A stretch of 64,000 nucleotides of DNA, taken from Pseudomonas sp. ADAK18 (lineage in GTDB: Bacteria; Pseudomonadota; Gammaproteobacteria; Pseudomonadales; Pseudomonadaceae). The stretch is taken from assembly GCF_012935695.1 (NCBI RefSeq), contig NZ_CP052859.1:1715001-1779000 (forward strand), in the 5' to 3' direction. The number at the start of each line of letters is the position of its first letter. The first letter of the stretch is position 1. The translations under genes and the position numbers were made by a program. This document shows, one piece after another, positions 31,237 through 41,222 of this stretch. The notes beneath the pieces were generated by a model that worked only from the letters and a program-made list of their open reading frames with translations, searched no databases and was not told where the DNA came from.

Positions 31237-31911
31237 TCAGACTTCGTCGGGGCTGCGCAGGTTAGTGACCTGAATACGCTGTTCGCGGCGCTGTTCCTTT
31301 TGTGACGGCATCTCGGCGCGGTATACGCCTTGATCTCCGACAACCCAGGAAAGTGGGCGACGCTCCTTGCCAATCGATTCTTGCAACAGCATCAAGCCTT
31401 GCAGGAATGCTTCAGGGCGGGGCGGGCAGCCAGGCACGTAGACGTCCACGGGCAGAAACTTGTCCACCCCTTGAACCACGGAGTAGATGTCGTACATGCC
31501 ACCGGAGTTGGCGCACGAACCCATGGAGATAACCCACTTTGGCTCGAGCATTTGCTCGTAGAGACGCTGAATGATCGGCGCCATCTTGATAAAGCAGGTT
31601 CCGGCGATAACCATGAAGTCCGCCTGACGCGGCGATGCCCGGATAACTTCGGCGCCAAAGCGCGCGATGTCGTGGGGCGCCGTGAAGGCGGTGGTCATTT
31701 CCACGTAGCAGCAGGACAGACCGAAGTTGTACGGCCACAGGGAGTTCTTACGTCCCCAGTTGACCGCGCCATTCAGCACGTCTTCCAGCTTGCCCATGTA
31801 GATGTTTTTGTGGACTTGGTCTTCTAACGGATCGGAAACGGTTTCCCGTTCGCCGATGGGGTACTGCTCGTTAGGAGCATCCGGGTCGATCCTGGTGAGA
31901 TTGTATTGCAT
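31237..31911 (-). CDS. nuoB: NADH-quinone oxidoreductase subunit B
   Basis: 224-residue subunit holding the terminal cluster N2 next to the quinone. The tandem cysteines in [10 protein letters not shown] and the later MGSCANSGG and [10 protein letters not shown] supply the ligands. The ATG at 31911 has GAGG eight bases upstream; a TTG two codons earlier is less likely. The nuoA stop overlaps this ribosome-binding site. Confidence 0.95.
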   Translation of the reverse strand: MQYNLTRIDPDAPNEQYPIGERETVSDPLEDQVHKNIYMGKLEDVLNGAVNWGRKNSLWPYNFGLSCCYVEMTTAFTAPHDIARFGAEVIRASPRQADFMVIAGTCFIKMAPIIQRLYEQMLEPKWVISMGSCANSGGMYDIYSVVQGVDKFLPVDVYVPGCPPRPEAFLQGLMLLQESIGKERRPLSWVVGDQGVYRAEMPSQKEQRREQRIQVTNLRSPDEV

Positions 31912-31921
31912 CGCCAAAGCC

Positions 31922-32335
31922 TCATTGTTTCAGCTTCGCTTGCCGCTTGCGACGAGCTTCCGGAGCCCAATCAAGGGCGCCCACTCGAAATAGGTAGACA
32001 AGGCCTGCCAACAGAATTGCTATGAAAACGAGAGCTTCGACGAATCCGGTCCAGCCGCTTTCGCGAACAGACACAGACCAGGCAAAGAGAAAGAGGGCTT
32101 CGATATCGAAGATCACGAAGAGCATCGCGACCAGATAGAATTTGGCTGAGAGCCGCAAGCGGGCGCCACCTGTAGGTAGCATGCCGGACTCGAACGGTTC
32201 GTTTTTGCTGCGACCCCAGGCTTTTGACCCCAGGAGGCTGGATACGCCGAGCATGAAGGCGCAAAGGCCAACAACACCCAGAAGGAAAATGGCAAAGCCC
32301 CAGTTGTGGGCCATGAGTCCTGTCGCTTCGGGCAT
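31922..32335 (-). CDS. nuoA: NADH-quinone oxidoreductase subunit A
   Basis: 137-residue three-helix subunit, first gene of the complex I operon. The conserved loop [19 protein letters not shown] and the membrane acidic pair in [14 protein letters not shown] are present. The ATG at 32335 has AAGGAT at proper spacing. Further upstream codons in this frame lack coding character and would run into the leader hairpin, so they are left out. Confidence 0.94.
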   Translation of the reverse strand: MPEATGLMAHNWGFAIFLLGVVGLCAFMLGVSSLLGSKAWGRSKNEPFESGMLPTGGARLRLSAKFYLVAMLFVIFDIEALFLFAWSVSVRESGWTGFVEALVFIAILLAGLVYLFRVGALDWAPEARRKRQAKLKQ

Positions 32336-32773
32336 GCTGAAAATCCTTAACAGAGAGCAAGGGTCTCTGAGCTTGAAAAAGTAACGATGCAGTGACGATA
32401 TGTCGCAGCGCAATCAATCGCGGTGATTTTATGGCTAAACACCGGGCAAGTAAAATTCCTGTGGCGAAATTATTCGGTGGAATAAGGACATAGTGCACCT
32501 TTGTAAGGCTGCAGCCCATGCTGCGCGGGCATTAGCCGGGTTTTTGTGAATTATGTTTTGTTTAACCTGTAACGAAGTTTTTGCGCTCTAAATGATAATG
32601 AATATTGTTTGGGTGGGTTTTAAACGGGTGTTTGGCATGTAACGGGGGAAGTTGTTGTTACTTGCCCGTTCGGCGCAAGTTGGTAAAGCGGATCTTTTAA
32701 CTGAATTTGGCGATGCAAATACCGCACTGGATCAATGTTTTGCGCAAATCCTCGAGGTTGGTGCCATTCCCCT

Positions 32774-32796
32774 TGTGGGAGCGAGCAAGCCCCACA
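32774..32796. repeat. Short REP-like palindrome
   Basis: TGTGGG-agcgagcaagc-CCCACA is the core of the GTGGGAGCGAGCAAGC-type repetitive extragenic palindromes common in Pseudomonas. It is a single copy, lying in the space after aceA. Confidence 0.55.
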
Positions 32797-32820
32797 TTTG
32801 AACTGCGGTGTTTTCAGATG

Positions 32821-32850
32821 CAAAAAAACGCCCCGAACCAGTCGGGGCGT
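32821..32850 (-). terminator. Terminator of aceA
   Basis: ACGCCCCGA and TCGGGGCGT form a 9-base-pair stem around ACCAG. On the minus strand it is followed by seven T residues. It lies about 65 bases after the aceA stop. Confidence 0.88.
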
Positions 32851-32913
32851 CAGATCGTGCGGCACTGCGGTTAGCTTTTTAACGGATCCGCAATGGCCGT
32901 GTACTCAAGTCAC

Positions 32914-34239
32914 TCAGTGGAACTGTTCTTCTTCGGTCGAACCGGTCAGCGCGGTCACGGACGAGGAGCCGCCCTGGATCACGGTGGTCATGTCGTCGAA
33001 GTAGCCAGTGCCCACTTCCTGCTGGTGAGCCACGAAGGTGTAACCCTTGGAGGCGTCAGCGAATTCCTGCTCTTGCAGCTTCACGTAGGCAGTCATGTCG
33101 TTGCGGGCGTAGTCGTGCGCCAGGTTGAACATGCTGTGCCACATGTTGTGAATGCCGGCCAGGGTAATGAACTGGTGCTTGTAGCCCATGGCGGACAGCT
33201 CGCGCTGGAACTTGGCGATGGTCGCGTCGTCCAGGTTCTTCTTCCAGTTGAAAGAAGGCGAGCAGTTGTAGGACAGCAGTTGGTCCGGGTATTCCTTTTT
33301 GATCGCTTCAGCGAAACGACGGGCTTCGTCCAGGTCTGGCTTGGCGGTTTCGCACCAGATCAGGTCGGCGTACGGTGCGTAGGCCAGGCCGCGAGCGATA
33401 GCCTGGTCGAGACCGGCGCGCACTTTATAGAAGCCTTCCTGGGTACGTTCGCCAGTCACGAATGGCTGGTCGTACGGGTCGCAGTCCGAAGTCAGCAAGT
33501 CAGCTGCGTTGGCGTCGGTACGGGCCAGGATGATGGTCGGGGTGCCGGCCACGTCAGCTGCCAGGCGGGCAGCGGTCAGCTTCTGTACGGCTTCCTGGGT
33601 TGGAACCAGTACCTTGCCGCCCATGTGGCCGCATTTTTTCACGGAAGCCAGTTGGTCTTCGAAGTGAACGCCGGCAGCGCCTGCCTCGATCATGCTTTTC
33701 ATCAGCTCGTAGGCGTTCAGTACGCCGCCGAAACCGGCTTCGGCGTCAGCCACGATTGGCGCGAAGTAGTCGATGTAGCCTTCGTCGCCCGGACCTTTAC
33801 CGGCCTTCCACTGGATCTGGTCGGCGCGACGGAACGAGTTGTTGATGCGCTTGACCACGGTTGGTACGGAGTCCACCGGGTACAGCGACTGGTCCGGGTA
33901 CATCGATTCGGCGGAGTTGTTGTCCGCAGCCACTTGCCAGCCCGACAGGTAGATCGCCTGGATACCGGCCTTGACTTGTTGCACAGCCTGGCCGCCGGTC
34001 AGGGCGCCCATGCAGTTGACGAAATCTTTATCGGGACGGAAGGATGGCTTGGCACCCTGGGTCACCAGGTTCCACAGCTTCTCGGCGCCCAGTTTTGCAA
34101 AGGTGTGCTCAGGTTGAACCGAGCCACGCAGGCGGACGACGTCAGCAGCGGAGTAAGCGCGGGTCACGCCTTTCCAGCGTGGGTTTTCAGCCCAGTCTTT
34201 TTCAAGGGCTGCAATTTGCTGTTCGCGTGTCAGTGCCAT
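32914..34239 (-). CDS. aceA: Isocitrate lyase
   Basis: 441-residue enzyme that splits isocitrate into glyoxylate and succinate, the first step of the glyoxylate shunt used on acetate and fatty acids. The catalytic loop KKCGHMGGK (Cys203) and the substrate regions [10 protein letters not shown] and [10 protein letters not shown] are intact. The ATG at 34239 (MALTREQQ) sits behind a purine-rich site and gives the normal length; the longer in-frame extension is rejected. The gene is preceded by a 510-base gene-free region with a promoter and palindrome, and ends at its own terminator. Confidence 0.95.
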   Translation of the reverse strand: MALTREQQIAALEKDWAENPRWKGVTRAYSAADVVRLRGSVQPEHTFAKLGAEKLWNLVTQGAKPSFRPDKDFVNCMGALTGGQAVQQVKAGIQAIYLSGWQVAADNNSAESMYPDQSLYPVDSVPTVVKRINNSFRRADQIQWKAGKGPGDEGYIDYFAPIVADAEAGFGGVLNAYELMKSMIEAGAAGVHFEDQLASVKKCGHMGGKVLVPTQEAVQKLTAARLAADVAGTPTIILARTDANAADLLTSDCDPYDQPFVTGERTQEGFYKVRAGLDQAIARGLAYAPYADLIWCETAKPDLDEARRFAEAIKKEYPDQLLSYNCSPSFNWKKNLDDATIAKFQRELSAMGYKHQFITLAGIHNMWHSMFNLAHDYARNDMTAYVKLQEQEFADASKGYTFVAHQQEVGTGYFDDMTTVIQGGSSSVTALTGSTEEEQFH

Positions 34240-34648
34240 GGGGAAAAACCTCGTCGCGTCTTTTGTGGAAAAACTACTGGGTTGAAAATTCCGTTTGCCA
34301 GCCACGTATGCGGTGCGTGGGAATGGCGGCTCGCTGACCAGAAGCTTAGGCGGTCAGGTCAGGTTCGACGGGGAAGGCGACGGGATGAACGATAGGCTCA
34401 AGAGGGGAAGACGAGCGAGGTAAGGGCGAGCTGCGGACAGTCTTCGGGCATCGTGGGCCTTGGTACGGTCAGTCAGTGTATTGCCGGGTTACCTGGTTAG
34501 CTTCCGTCCCTCGGGACAACTTCGTTCCAGTCGCAACCTCGTCAAACACACCTTGTGGGCGGTACAGACACGAATCGGCTCAGGTGGGTAGCTTAGAGCG
34601 GCGATCCGAAGGCCCTTGCCAGGGCCCCTGATTAGCGGGAGCGAGGCC

Positions 34649-34677
34649 ATCATGCCCATGCTTTTTTGGATCGTCAA
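34649..34677 (-). promoter_or_regulatory. Candidate sigma-70 promoter of aceA
   Basis: Read on the minus strand, TTGACG (34677-34672) is followed after 17 bases by CATGAT (34654-34649), matching 5/6 and 4/6 of the consensus. It lies immediately downstream of a perfect palindrome, as expected for a regulated promoter. Confidence 0.5.
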
Positions 34678-34683
34678 ATGTTT

Positions 34684-34709
34684 TGTAGTGCTTTTTTTAA
34701 AGCACTACA
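34684..34709. promoter_or_regulatory. Perfect 11-base palindrome upstream of aceA, probable operator
   Basis: TGTAGTGCTTT-tttt-AAAGCACTACA is a perfect inverted repeat abutting the candidate -35 element. On neither strand is it followed by a T-run, so it is not a good terminator. TGTAGT...ACTACA half-sites recall those attributed to RccR, the RpiR-family regulator of aceA and glcB in Pseudomonas; this link is from memory and should be tested. Confidence 0.55.
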
Positions 34710-34749
34710 TCTTTAGTCTAATGCGACTTGCCAGTCAGTTTTTGGTGCT

Positions 34750-35487
34750 TCAGTTCAGGGTCTCGACTTTGACCTTGAGGCTCAGGTCATCCCGGCCCTG
34801 AGTAGAGTAGCTGCGGGTTGTACCGGTTTTGTCGGCCTGAGTCTGACGATTAACACCAGCGAGGGTGATCCACTCGCCCAGGCGTCCGCTGACGGTTGTG
34901 TCGGTACTCTGCACGTTCACTACATCGGGACGTTCCTGGCTCATACGGTCACGATTGGTACTGATGCTCAGGTGAACGGTCTCACCAGTGACGCTGGCGG
35001 TGACGTAGAAACCCTGGGTCACGTTGCGATACTGGGTCTGGTTTTGCGGACGGCCGTAGGCGTCTGGCTGGGTGGTGGTCAGCGGTACGCTCTGGCCGAT
35101 CTGGATCAGTGCGGGCACGCCTTCGCTGGCCTGGATCTGCTGGATCCCGCCATCGCGGCTCTCGGTGCTGTAGGTGATGATCTGAGTTTGGTTGTCACCG
35201 TTGCTCTGCTGGTTGTTTTCGTTGGTGTCGACGGTGATCAGCAGGCGTTTGGATGGGGTGTCCAGTTGCGTGAGCAGGGCGCGCAGGGCTTGGATCTTCT
35301 CAGGTTCGGCATTGACGATCAGTTGATTGCCGTAGGCGCTGACGGTGCCGTCCTTGCCGATGAAATTCTGCGCCACCGGCAATAGGTCGGCGCTGGTGCG
35401 ATTGCTCAGGGGGACGACTTCGGTGGCGGCCATCACCGAGAAACTGGCGGCCAGGAGCAGGGTGGTGAGCAGCGTGCGTAGGGACAT
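34750..35487 (-). CDS. Secreted protein with secretin N-domain-like region (orphan)
   Basis: 245 residues with a clear signal peptide (MSLRTLLTTLLLAASFSVMA). The region after it (PLSNRTSADLLPVAQNFIG, then QLIVNAEPEKIQALRALLTQ and LDTP) resembles the ring-building N-domains of type II/III/IV secretins. The remainder (QIGQSVPLTTTQ and later strands) resembles the beginning of a secretin core. The membrane-spanning barrel is missing: a full secretin is 500 residues or more. No secretion genes are nearby. It may be a periplasmic accessory protein or a relic kept as a short conserved gene. Function unknown. Confidence 0.65.
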   Translation of the reverse strand: MSLRTLLTTLLLAASFSVMAATEVVPLSNRTSADLLPVAQNFIGKDGTVSAYGNQLIVNAEPEKIQALRALLTQLDTPSKRLLITVDTNENNQQSNGDNQTQIITYSTESRDGGIQQIQASEGVPALIQIGQSVPLTTTQPDAYGRPQNQTQYRNVTQGFYVTASVTGETVHLSISTNRDRMSQERPDVVNVQSTDTTVSGRLGEWITLAGVNRQTQADKTGTTRSYSTQGRDDLSLKVKVETLN

Positions 35488-35565
35488 GTCCGTTATCTCT
35501 GCGATTCAAAGAATGATTCTGCCAGTTTGTCGGCCTGGCTGGGGGCAAGTTGAATCGTAGACGGC

Positions 35566-35601
35566 AAAAGGCCCTGGCATCGGTGGATGGCAGGGCCTTT
35601 T
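35566..35601 (-). terminator. Bidirectional terminator hairpin
   Basis: AAAAGGCCCTG and CAGGGCCTTTT form a perfect 11-base-pair stem with a 14-base loop, between the secretin-like gene and the acetyltransferase. On the minus strand it would end the purB-side transcripts (acetyltransferase/JmjC genes). Confidence 0.75.
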
Positions 35602-35620
35602 GGGGTATTGCTGATATTGC

Positions 35621-35721
35621 CTTCGCGAGTAAGCCCGCTCCCACATTTTGACCGCACTCCAAAGGATGTACTCGGTCAAAATGTGGGAGCGGCGGTGCGA
35701 CGATTCGACTTGCTCGCGAAG
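35621..35721. repeat. Paired REP element (inverted)
   Basis: The outer arms CTTCGCGAGTAAGCC... and ...GACTTGCTCGCGAAG and the inner arms CCGCTCCCACATTTTGACC and GGTCAAAATGTGGGAGCGG are complementary, giving a roughly 100-base cruciform. The sequence is the GTGGGAGCGGGCTTGCTCGCGAAG-type REP common in the fluorescens group. Confidence 0.8.
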
Positions 35722-35740
35722 GGCTCGGCGCAGTCTCGGA

Positions 35741-36163
35741 TCAGCCCTCGCGCACCATATCAACATGAGGAATCCCGACTTCCAGGAACTCATCGCTGAC
35801 AATCTTGAAGCCCAGGCGCTCGTAGAACGGTGCAGCGTAGACCTGTGCGCTGAGGAACTGCCTGGTCTGGCCGCGTTTCTCGGCCATGCCAATCACAGCT
35901 TCCATCAGCTTGTCGCCGACTTTGAGCCCGCGCCAGTCTTTGAGCACCGATACACGCCCGATTTCACCGCTGGGCAGCAGGCGCGCGGTACCAATCGGGA
36001 AGTCGCCTTCAAACGCGAGAAAATGCACCGCATCGGCGTCGTCCGCATCCCACTCCAGCTCAGGTGGAACCGATTGTTCAGCGATAAATACCGCTTCACG
36101 AATGCGCCGAATCTCAGCGATATCCTTTTGCCAGTCCGCGACACTTACGTGAATCTTATTCAT
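35741..36163 (-). CDS. GNAT-family N-acetyltransferase
   Basis: 140 residues with the GNAT fold. The acetyl-CoA-binding region is around VLKDWRGLKVGDKLMEAVI, and the C-terminal strand-helix pattern AAPFYERLGFKIV is typical. It is of the ElaA-like type; the acceptor substrate is unknown. The ATG at 36163 overlaps the end of the JmjC gene by 8 bases, so the two are probably co-translated. The longer frame starting at 36217 lies inside that gene and is rejected. Confidence 0.8.
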   Translation of the reverse strand: MNKIHVSVADWQKDIAEIRRIREAVFIAEQSVPPELEWDADDADAVHFLAFEGDFPIGTARLLPSGEIGRVSVLKDWRGLKVGDKLMEAVIGMAEKRGQTRQFLSAQVYAAPFYERLGFKIVSDEFLEVGIPHVDMVREG

Positions 36164-37322
36164 CGGCAAATCCCAGGCTTCCTTGCTTGACCAGTTCGCA
36201 AACCAGGTCGCGGCCATCTTCGTCTGCGAGCCATGCGCCGAGGTTCTCGCTGTGCAGGGCGTCGGCCGAACACACCAGTTTCAACAACTCGCGCAGTTTA
36301 CCTGGCAGGTAACGGCTCTGGCCGCTGGCGAACAGCAGCACGTCGTCGTCCACTTCCGACCAGGCTAGGCGGGCGCTTGGGTTGCGGACCAGAATCGCAC
36401 CGTTTTCCAGGCTGTTGATGACGTCGTCTTCGCCCAGCTCTTCACCGGCCACCAGTTCCGGGTAGCGCGGTTCGGTCATGAACTGGCCGAACCAGGTCAG
36501 CAGCATGCGTTCGTCGCTCATGTGCTCGGCCAGCAGGCCTTTGAGGCGGTCGAGGGCATCGTGCTGAATCTGGTGCGGATCGCTCACAGGCTGGGCGTCA
36601 GCGTCGGTGTAACGCTCTTCGTCCGTCAGGTACTGGCTGAGGAAGTCGGTGAAGTGGGTCAGCACTTCAGCGGCGCTCGGGGCGCGGAAGCCTACCGAAT
36701 AGGTCAGGCAGTCATCCACGGCGACGCCGCAATGGGCCAGGCGTGGAGGCAGGTAAAGCATGTCGCCCGGTTCCAATACCCATTCGGCAGTCTCTTCGAA
36801 TTCGGCAAGGATGCGCAGGTCGGCGTGTTGCAGCAACGGGCTTTCGGCGTTGCACATCTGGCCAATCTTCCAGTTACGCTTGCCGTGGCCTTGCAGCAGG
36901 AACACGTCGTAGTTGTCGAAGTGCGGACCCACGCTACCACCAGGGGCGGCAAAGCTGATCATCACATCGTCGATGCGCCAGCTTGGCAGGAAGCGGAAGT
37001 TTTCCAGCAACTCGGCCACTTCCGGGACGAACTGGTCGACGGCTTGAACCAGCAGGGTCCAGTCACGCTCGGGCAGGGTGCTGAAGGCGTCTTCGGCAAA
37101 TGGGCCGCGGCGCAGTTCCCAAGGGCGTTCGCCGTGCTCGATGATCAGGCGCGACTCGACTTCTTCTTCCAGTGCCAGGCCGGCCAGTTCGTCGGCGTCG
37201 ATCGGGCTTTCGAAATCAGGAATGGCCTGGCGGATCAGTAGCGGTTTTTTCTGCCAGTAGTCGCGCAGGAATTCCCGTGCCGTGATGCCGCCCAGAAGTT
37301 GAAGAGGAATATCAGGATTCAT
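36156..37322 (-). CDS. roxA: JmjC/cupin 2-oxoglutarate oxygenase, ribosomal protein uL16 arginine hydroxylase type
   Basis: 388-residue Fe(II)/2-oxoglutarate oxygenase of the RoxA/YcfD family, which hydroxylates an arginine of ribosomal protein uL16. The metal triad is visible: His134 and Asp136 in VGPHFDNYDVF and His197 in PPRLAHCGVA. The N-terminal JmjC barrel is followed by a dimerisation helix region and a winged-helix-like C-terminus, as in the family. The ATG at 37322 (MNPDIPLQLLGG) fits the usual start. It lies downstream of purB, beyond a terminator. Confidence 0.85.
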   Translation of the reverse strand: MNPDIPLQLLGGITAREFLRDYWQKKPLLIRQAIPDFESPIDADELAGLALEEEVESRLIIEHGERPWELRRGPFAEDAFSTLPERDWTLLVQAVDQFVPEVAELLENFRFLPSWRIDDVMISFAAPGGSVGPHFDNYDVFLLQGHGKRNWKIGQMCNAESPLLQHADLRILAEFEETAEWVLEPGDMLYLPPRLAHCGVAVDDCLTYSVGFRAPSAAEVLTHFTDFLSQYLTDEERYTDADAQPVSDPHQIQHDALDRLKGLLAEHMSDERMLLTWFGQFMTEPRYPELVAGEELGEDDVINSLENGAILVRNPSARLAWSEVDDDVLLFASGQSRYLPGKLRELLKLVCSADALHSENLGAWLADEDGRDLVCELVKQGSLGFADE

Positions 37323-37361
37323 GTGTAACCTATTGAAAAAATGCACTTTTCAGACGGGAAT

Positions 37362-37386
37362 AAAAACGCCCGGCGCTGCCGGGCGT
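37362..37386 (-). terminator. Terminator of purB
   Basis: ACGCCCGGC-gct-GCCGGGCGT followed on the minus strand by TTTTT, 20 bases after the purB stop. Confidence 0.85.
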
Positions 37387-37406
37387 CTCAAGGGTCTAGC
37401 GGTCGA

Positions 37407-38864
<1,458 letters not shown>

Positions 38865-38901
38865 TTACGCGTGAGGCGATGAAAAAGGTTGCCTGCGCGA
38901 C

Positions 38902-39525
38902 TTATTCGTTGCGCATCAACGGGTAAAGCTCTTTAAGCAATTTACGACGGCTGATGACCAGCTGCCAGCGATGGCCGCCCAACTGCCGCCACAACCGCGC
39001 CGAACGAATACCGGCCAGGAGCAGAGCGCGGATTTTCGAGGCGTTGTTCGGTTGTTGCAGGTTGCGCATGTCGCCGTGGACCTGGATCCGTTGGCGTAGC
39101 GTGCTCAGGGTGTCTTGATACAGGGCGCCACAGGCTGCGATCACATTTTCGTGGGCCGGGCCGAAGTGCTCGACCTGGGACTGGATCTGCGGCAGACGCT
39201 TGCCGATGGTCTCCAGCAAGTCATCACGCTTGGCCAGTTGGCGCTCAAGGCCAAGCATTGACAGGGCGTAGCGCAATGGCTCGCGCTGCAGGGTGCTGGG
39301 GTCGCGCTCCAGGGCGCCGACCAGGGCGCGATAGCCTTCGCGCAGGGCCAGGTCATCACCGCCGTAGACTTCGAGGGTGTCCTTGGGGTCACGGATCAGC
39401 AAGCTGCCGAGCATGCAGGTCAAACCGGCCTCGGTGACTTGACCGGTCTTTGCAATTTTGTCCACCAGTACAGCGGCGAGAAACACGCCGCCCAGTGCCG
39501 TCAGTTGCTCCTGAGTCGGGCTCAT
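38902..39525 (-). CDS. hflD: HflD-family lysogenization regulator homologue
   Basis: 207-residue, largely helical protein of the HflD family. It is named for the E. coli protein that binds phage lambda CII; its housekeeping role is unclear. As in other gamma-proteobacteria it sits directly after mnmA, overlapping it by four bases, and before purB. The sequence is well conserved in length and shows no signal peptide. Confidence 0.88.
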   Translation of the reverse strand: MSPTQEQLTALGGVFLAAVLVDKIAKTGQVTEAGLTCMLGSLLIRDPKDTLEVYGGDDLALREGYRALVGALERDPSTLQREPLRYALSMLGLERQLAKRDDLLETIGKRLPQIQSQVEHFGPAHENVIAACGALYQDTLSTLRQRIQVHGDMRNLQQPNNASKIRALLLAGIRSARLWRQLGGHRWQLVISRRKLLKELYPLMRNE

Positions 39526-40646
39526 GCCTGGCTGCTCCAGGGCTCGGCAACTTCAATCACGCCGCCCCCCAGGCAGATCTCACCGTCATAGAACACCACG
39601 GATTGGCCGGGCGTCACCGCACGCTGCGGGTCGTCGAAGGTGGCGCGGTAGCCGCTGTCGGTTTTTTCCAGGGTGCAAGGCTGGTCGCTTTGGCGATAGC
39701 GCACTTTGGCAGTCAGGCGGCGCGGGGAACTCAGGTCTACCGGGTTGACCCAATAGATATCCGAGGCGAGCAGGGCGCGGGAGAACAGATACGGGTGGTC
39801 ATTGCCCTGGCCAACGATCAGTTCGTTGTGTTCCAGGTCCTTGATCAGCACGTACCATGGTTCATCGCTCGCGTCTTTCAAGCCGCCGATACCCAGGCCC
39901 TGACGCTGGCCGATGGTGTGGTACATCAGGCCATGATGGCGGCCGATGATTTCACCTGAGGGGGTCTTGATCTCGCCCGGTTGTGCTGGCAGGTACTGCT
40001 TGAGGAAGTCGCTGAAGCGGCGTTCGCCGATAAAGCAAATTCCGGTGGAGTCCTTTTTCTTTGCAGTGGCCAGGCCATGCTTTTCAGCGATCTGGCGTAC
40101 TTCCGGCTTTTCCAGTTCGCCTACCGGGAACAGGGTCTTGGCGATCTGTTCGCCGCCGACGGCGTGCAGGAAGTAGCTCTGGTCTTTGTTGGCGTCCAGG
40201 CCCTTGAGCAGCTCGGTGCGGCCATCGATGTCACGGCGGCGCACGTAGTGGCCAGTGGCAATCAGGTCGGCACCGAGGATCATCGCGTAGTCGAGGAACG
40301 CCTTGAACTTGATCTCGCGGTTACACAGGATGTCCGGGTTCGGCGTACGGCCGGCCTTGTATTCGGCCAGGAAGTGCTCGAATACGTTGTCCCAGTACTC
40401 GGCAGCAAAGTTGGCGGTGTGCAGCGTGATGCCAATTTTATCGCAGACAGCCTGGGCATCCGCCAGGTCGTCCATGGCGGTGCAATATTCCGTTCCATCG
40501 TCTTCTTCCCAGTTCTTCATGAACAGGCCTTCCACCTCATAACCCTGCTCCATCAGCAGGACGGCGGAAACGGAAGAATCCACGCCGCCGGACATACCGA
40601 CGATGACGCGCTTCTTTTGTGTGTCAGAAGGGGCTGGATCACGCAT
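39522..40646 (-). CDS. mnmA: tRNA-specific 2-thiouridylase MnmA
   Basis: 374-residue enzyme that adenylates and thiolates U34 of tRNAs for Lys, Glu and Gln, receiving sulfur from the Tus relay (tusE-B-C-D are at 62041-63410 in this window). The ATP PP-loop GMSGGVDSS is near residue 18. The catalytic cysteine pair is seen in [11 protein letters not shown] and [10 protein letters not shown]. The start overlaps nothing upstream; a Nudix gene precedes it by 59 bases. Confidence 0.95.
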   Translation of the reverse strand: MRDPAPSDTQKKRVIVGMSGGVDSSVSAVLLMEQGYEVEGLFMKNWEEDDGTEYCTAMDDLADAQAVCDKIGITLHTANFAAEYWDNVFEHFLAEYKAGRTPNPDILCNREIKFKAFLDYAMILGADLIATGHYVRRRDIDGRTELLKGLDANKDQSYFLHAVGGEQIAKTLFPVGELEKPEVRQIAEKHGLATAKKKDSTGICFIGERRFSDFLKQYLPAQPGEIKTPSGEIIGRHHGLMYHTIGQRQGLGIGGLKDASDEPWYVLIKDLEHNELIVGQGNDHPYLFSRALLASDIYWVNPVDLSSPRRLTAKVRYRQSDQPCTLEKTDSGYRATFDDPQRAVTPGQSVVFYDGEICLGGGVIEVAEPWSSQA

Positions 40647-40705
40647 AGGATTTCAACGGGTGTCTTTAAAAAGGACGCGATTCTAGCAGGCCCGAGCCTG
40701 CAAGG

Positions 40706-41152
40706 CTAAAGAGAAGGACGGATCAATTTGAGACTGTGGTTAAAGCCTGCCAGATAATCATCGATGCAACGGATGATCAGCTCGCTGCGCCAGTGCTCGC
40801 GCAGGGTCATCAGTTCGTCACGACTCAGCCAGCGGGCGCGGACAATGCCATCGTCCAACTGATAGTCCGGGTGGTGTTTCAGCGCCTTGGCGATAAAGCA
40901 GACACGTTGGTAGGTCACGCCATTGCTGGGGGCGGTGTACAGATAAATTCCGACAATCCCAGTGGCCTCGACATCCCAGCCGGTTTCTTCGAGGGTCTCG
41001 CGCACGGCGGCCTCGATCAGGGTTTCGTGCGGGTCCAGATGGCCGGCGGGCTGGTTGAGTACGGCACGGCCGGCCTTGAGCTCTTCGACCATCAGGAAAC
41101 GGCCATTGTCTTCGACGATGGTGGCGACGGTGATGTGGGGTAGCCAGGTCAT
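40706..41152 (-). CDS. nudJ: Nudix hydrolase, NudJ-like
   Basis: 148 residues with a complete Nudix box from GHLDPHETLIEAAVRE to TLEETGW (G-x5-E-x7-RE-x2-EE-x-G). The position directly upstream of mnmA matches NudJ (YmfB), a phosphatase acting on thiamin or other diphosphates and nucleotides. Substrate choice cannot be read from sequence. Confidence 0.87.
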   Translation of the reverse strand: MTWLPHITVATIVEDNGRFLMVEELKAGRAVLNQPAGHLDPHETLIEAAVRETLEETGWDVEATGIVGIYLYTAPSNGVTYQRVCFIAKALKHHPDYQLDDGIVRARWLSRDELMTLREHWRSELIIRCIDDYLAGFNHSLKLIRPSL

Positions 41153-41193
41153 GGGGGCGTCTCGAGGAATCTGATGGACAGAGGTGCATCATA

Positions 41194-41218
41194 CAGGGGC
41201 GCCCGTTGGACGCCCCTG
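41194..41218. terminator. GC-rich hairpin after the serine-hydrolase gene
   Basis: CAGGGGCG-cccgttgga-CGCCCCTG, 5 bases from the stop at 41223. No T-run follows on the minus strand, so termination is only possible; it may instead protect the mRNA 3' end. Confidence 0.4.
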
Positions 41219-41222
41219 CCGG

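Larger units (their letters stand above)
32336..32913. other. nuoA upstream region / aceA downstream region
   Basis: A 578-base stretch without a gene. Next to nuoA, CAGAGA-gcaaggg-TCTCTG (32351-32369) forms a small stem just before the ribosome-binding site in the nuo leader. An AT-rich segment at 32540-32610 probably contains the nuo promoter, though no hexamer pair stands out. AATGATAATGAATATT (32591-32606) resembles a Fur box. The aceA side holds a REP-like palindrome and the aceA terminator, listed separately. Confidence 0.5.
34240..34749. other. aceA regulatory/leader region
   Basis: No gene is evident in these 510 bases. If the promoter at 34649-34677 is right, the aceA mRNA has a leader of about 400 bases. 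The hairpin GGCCCT-tgcc-AGGGCC (34611-34626) would be near its 5' end and GTCCC-tc-GGGAC (34506-34517) within it. The short open frames here lack coding character. Confidence 0.45.

Noticed and set aside
34684..34709. Palindrome read as a terminator of the secretin-like gene
   Set aside because: No T-run follows on the minus strand, and it abuts a good -35 element, so an operator fits better.
34616..34801. Short hydrophobic plus-strand frame near the aceA palindrome
   Set aside because: It spans the palindrome and the 3' end of the secretin-like gene, has no good ribosome-binding site and no family resemblance.
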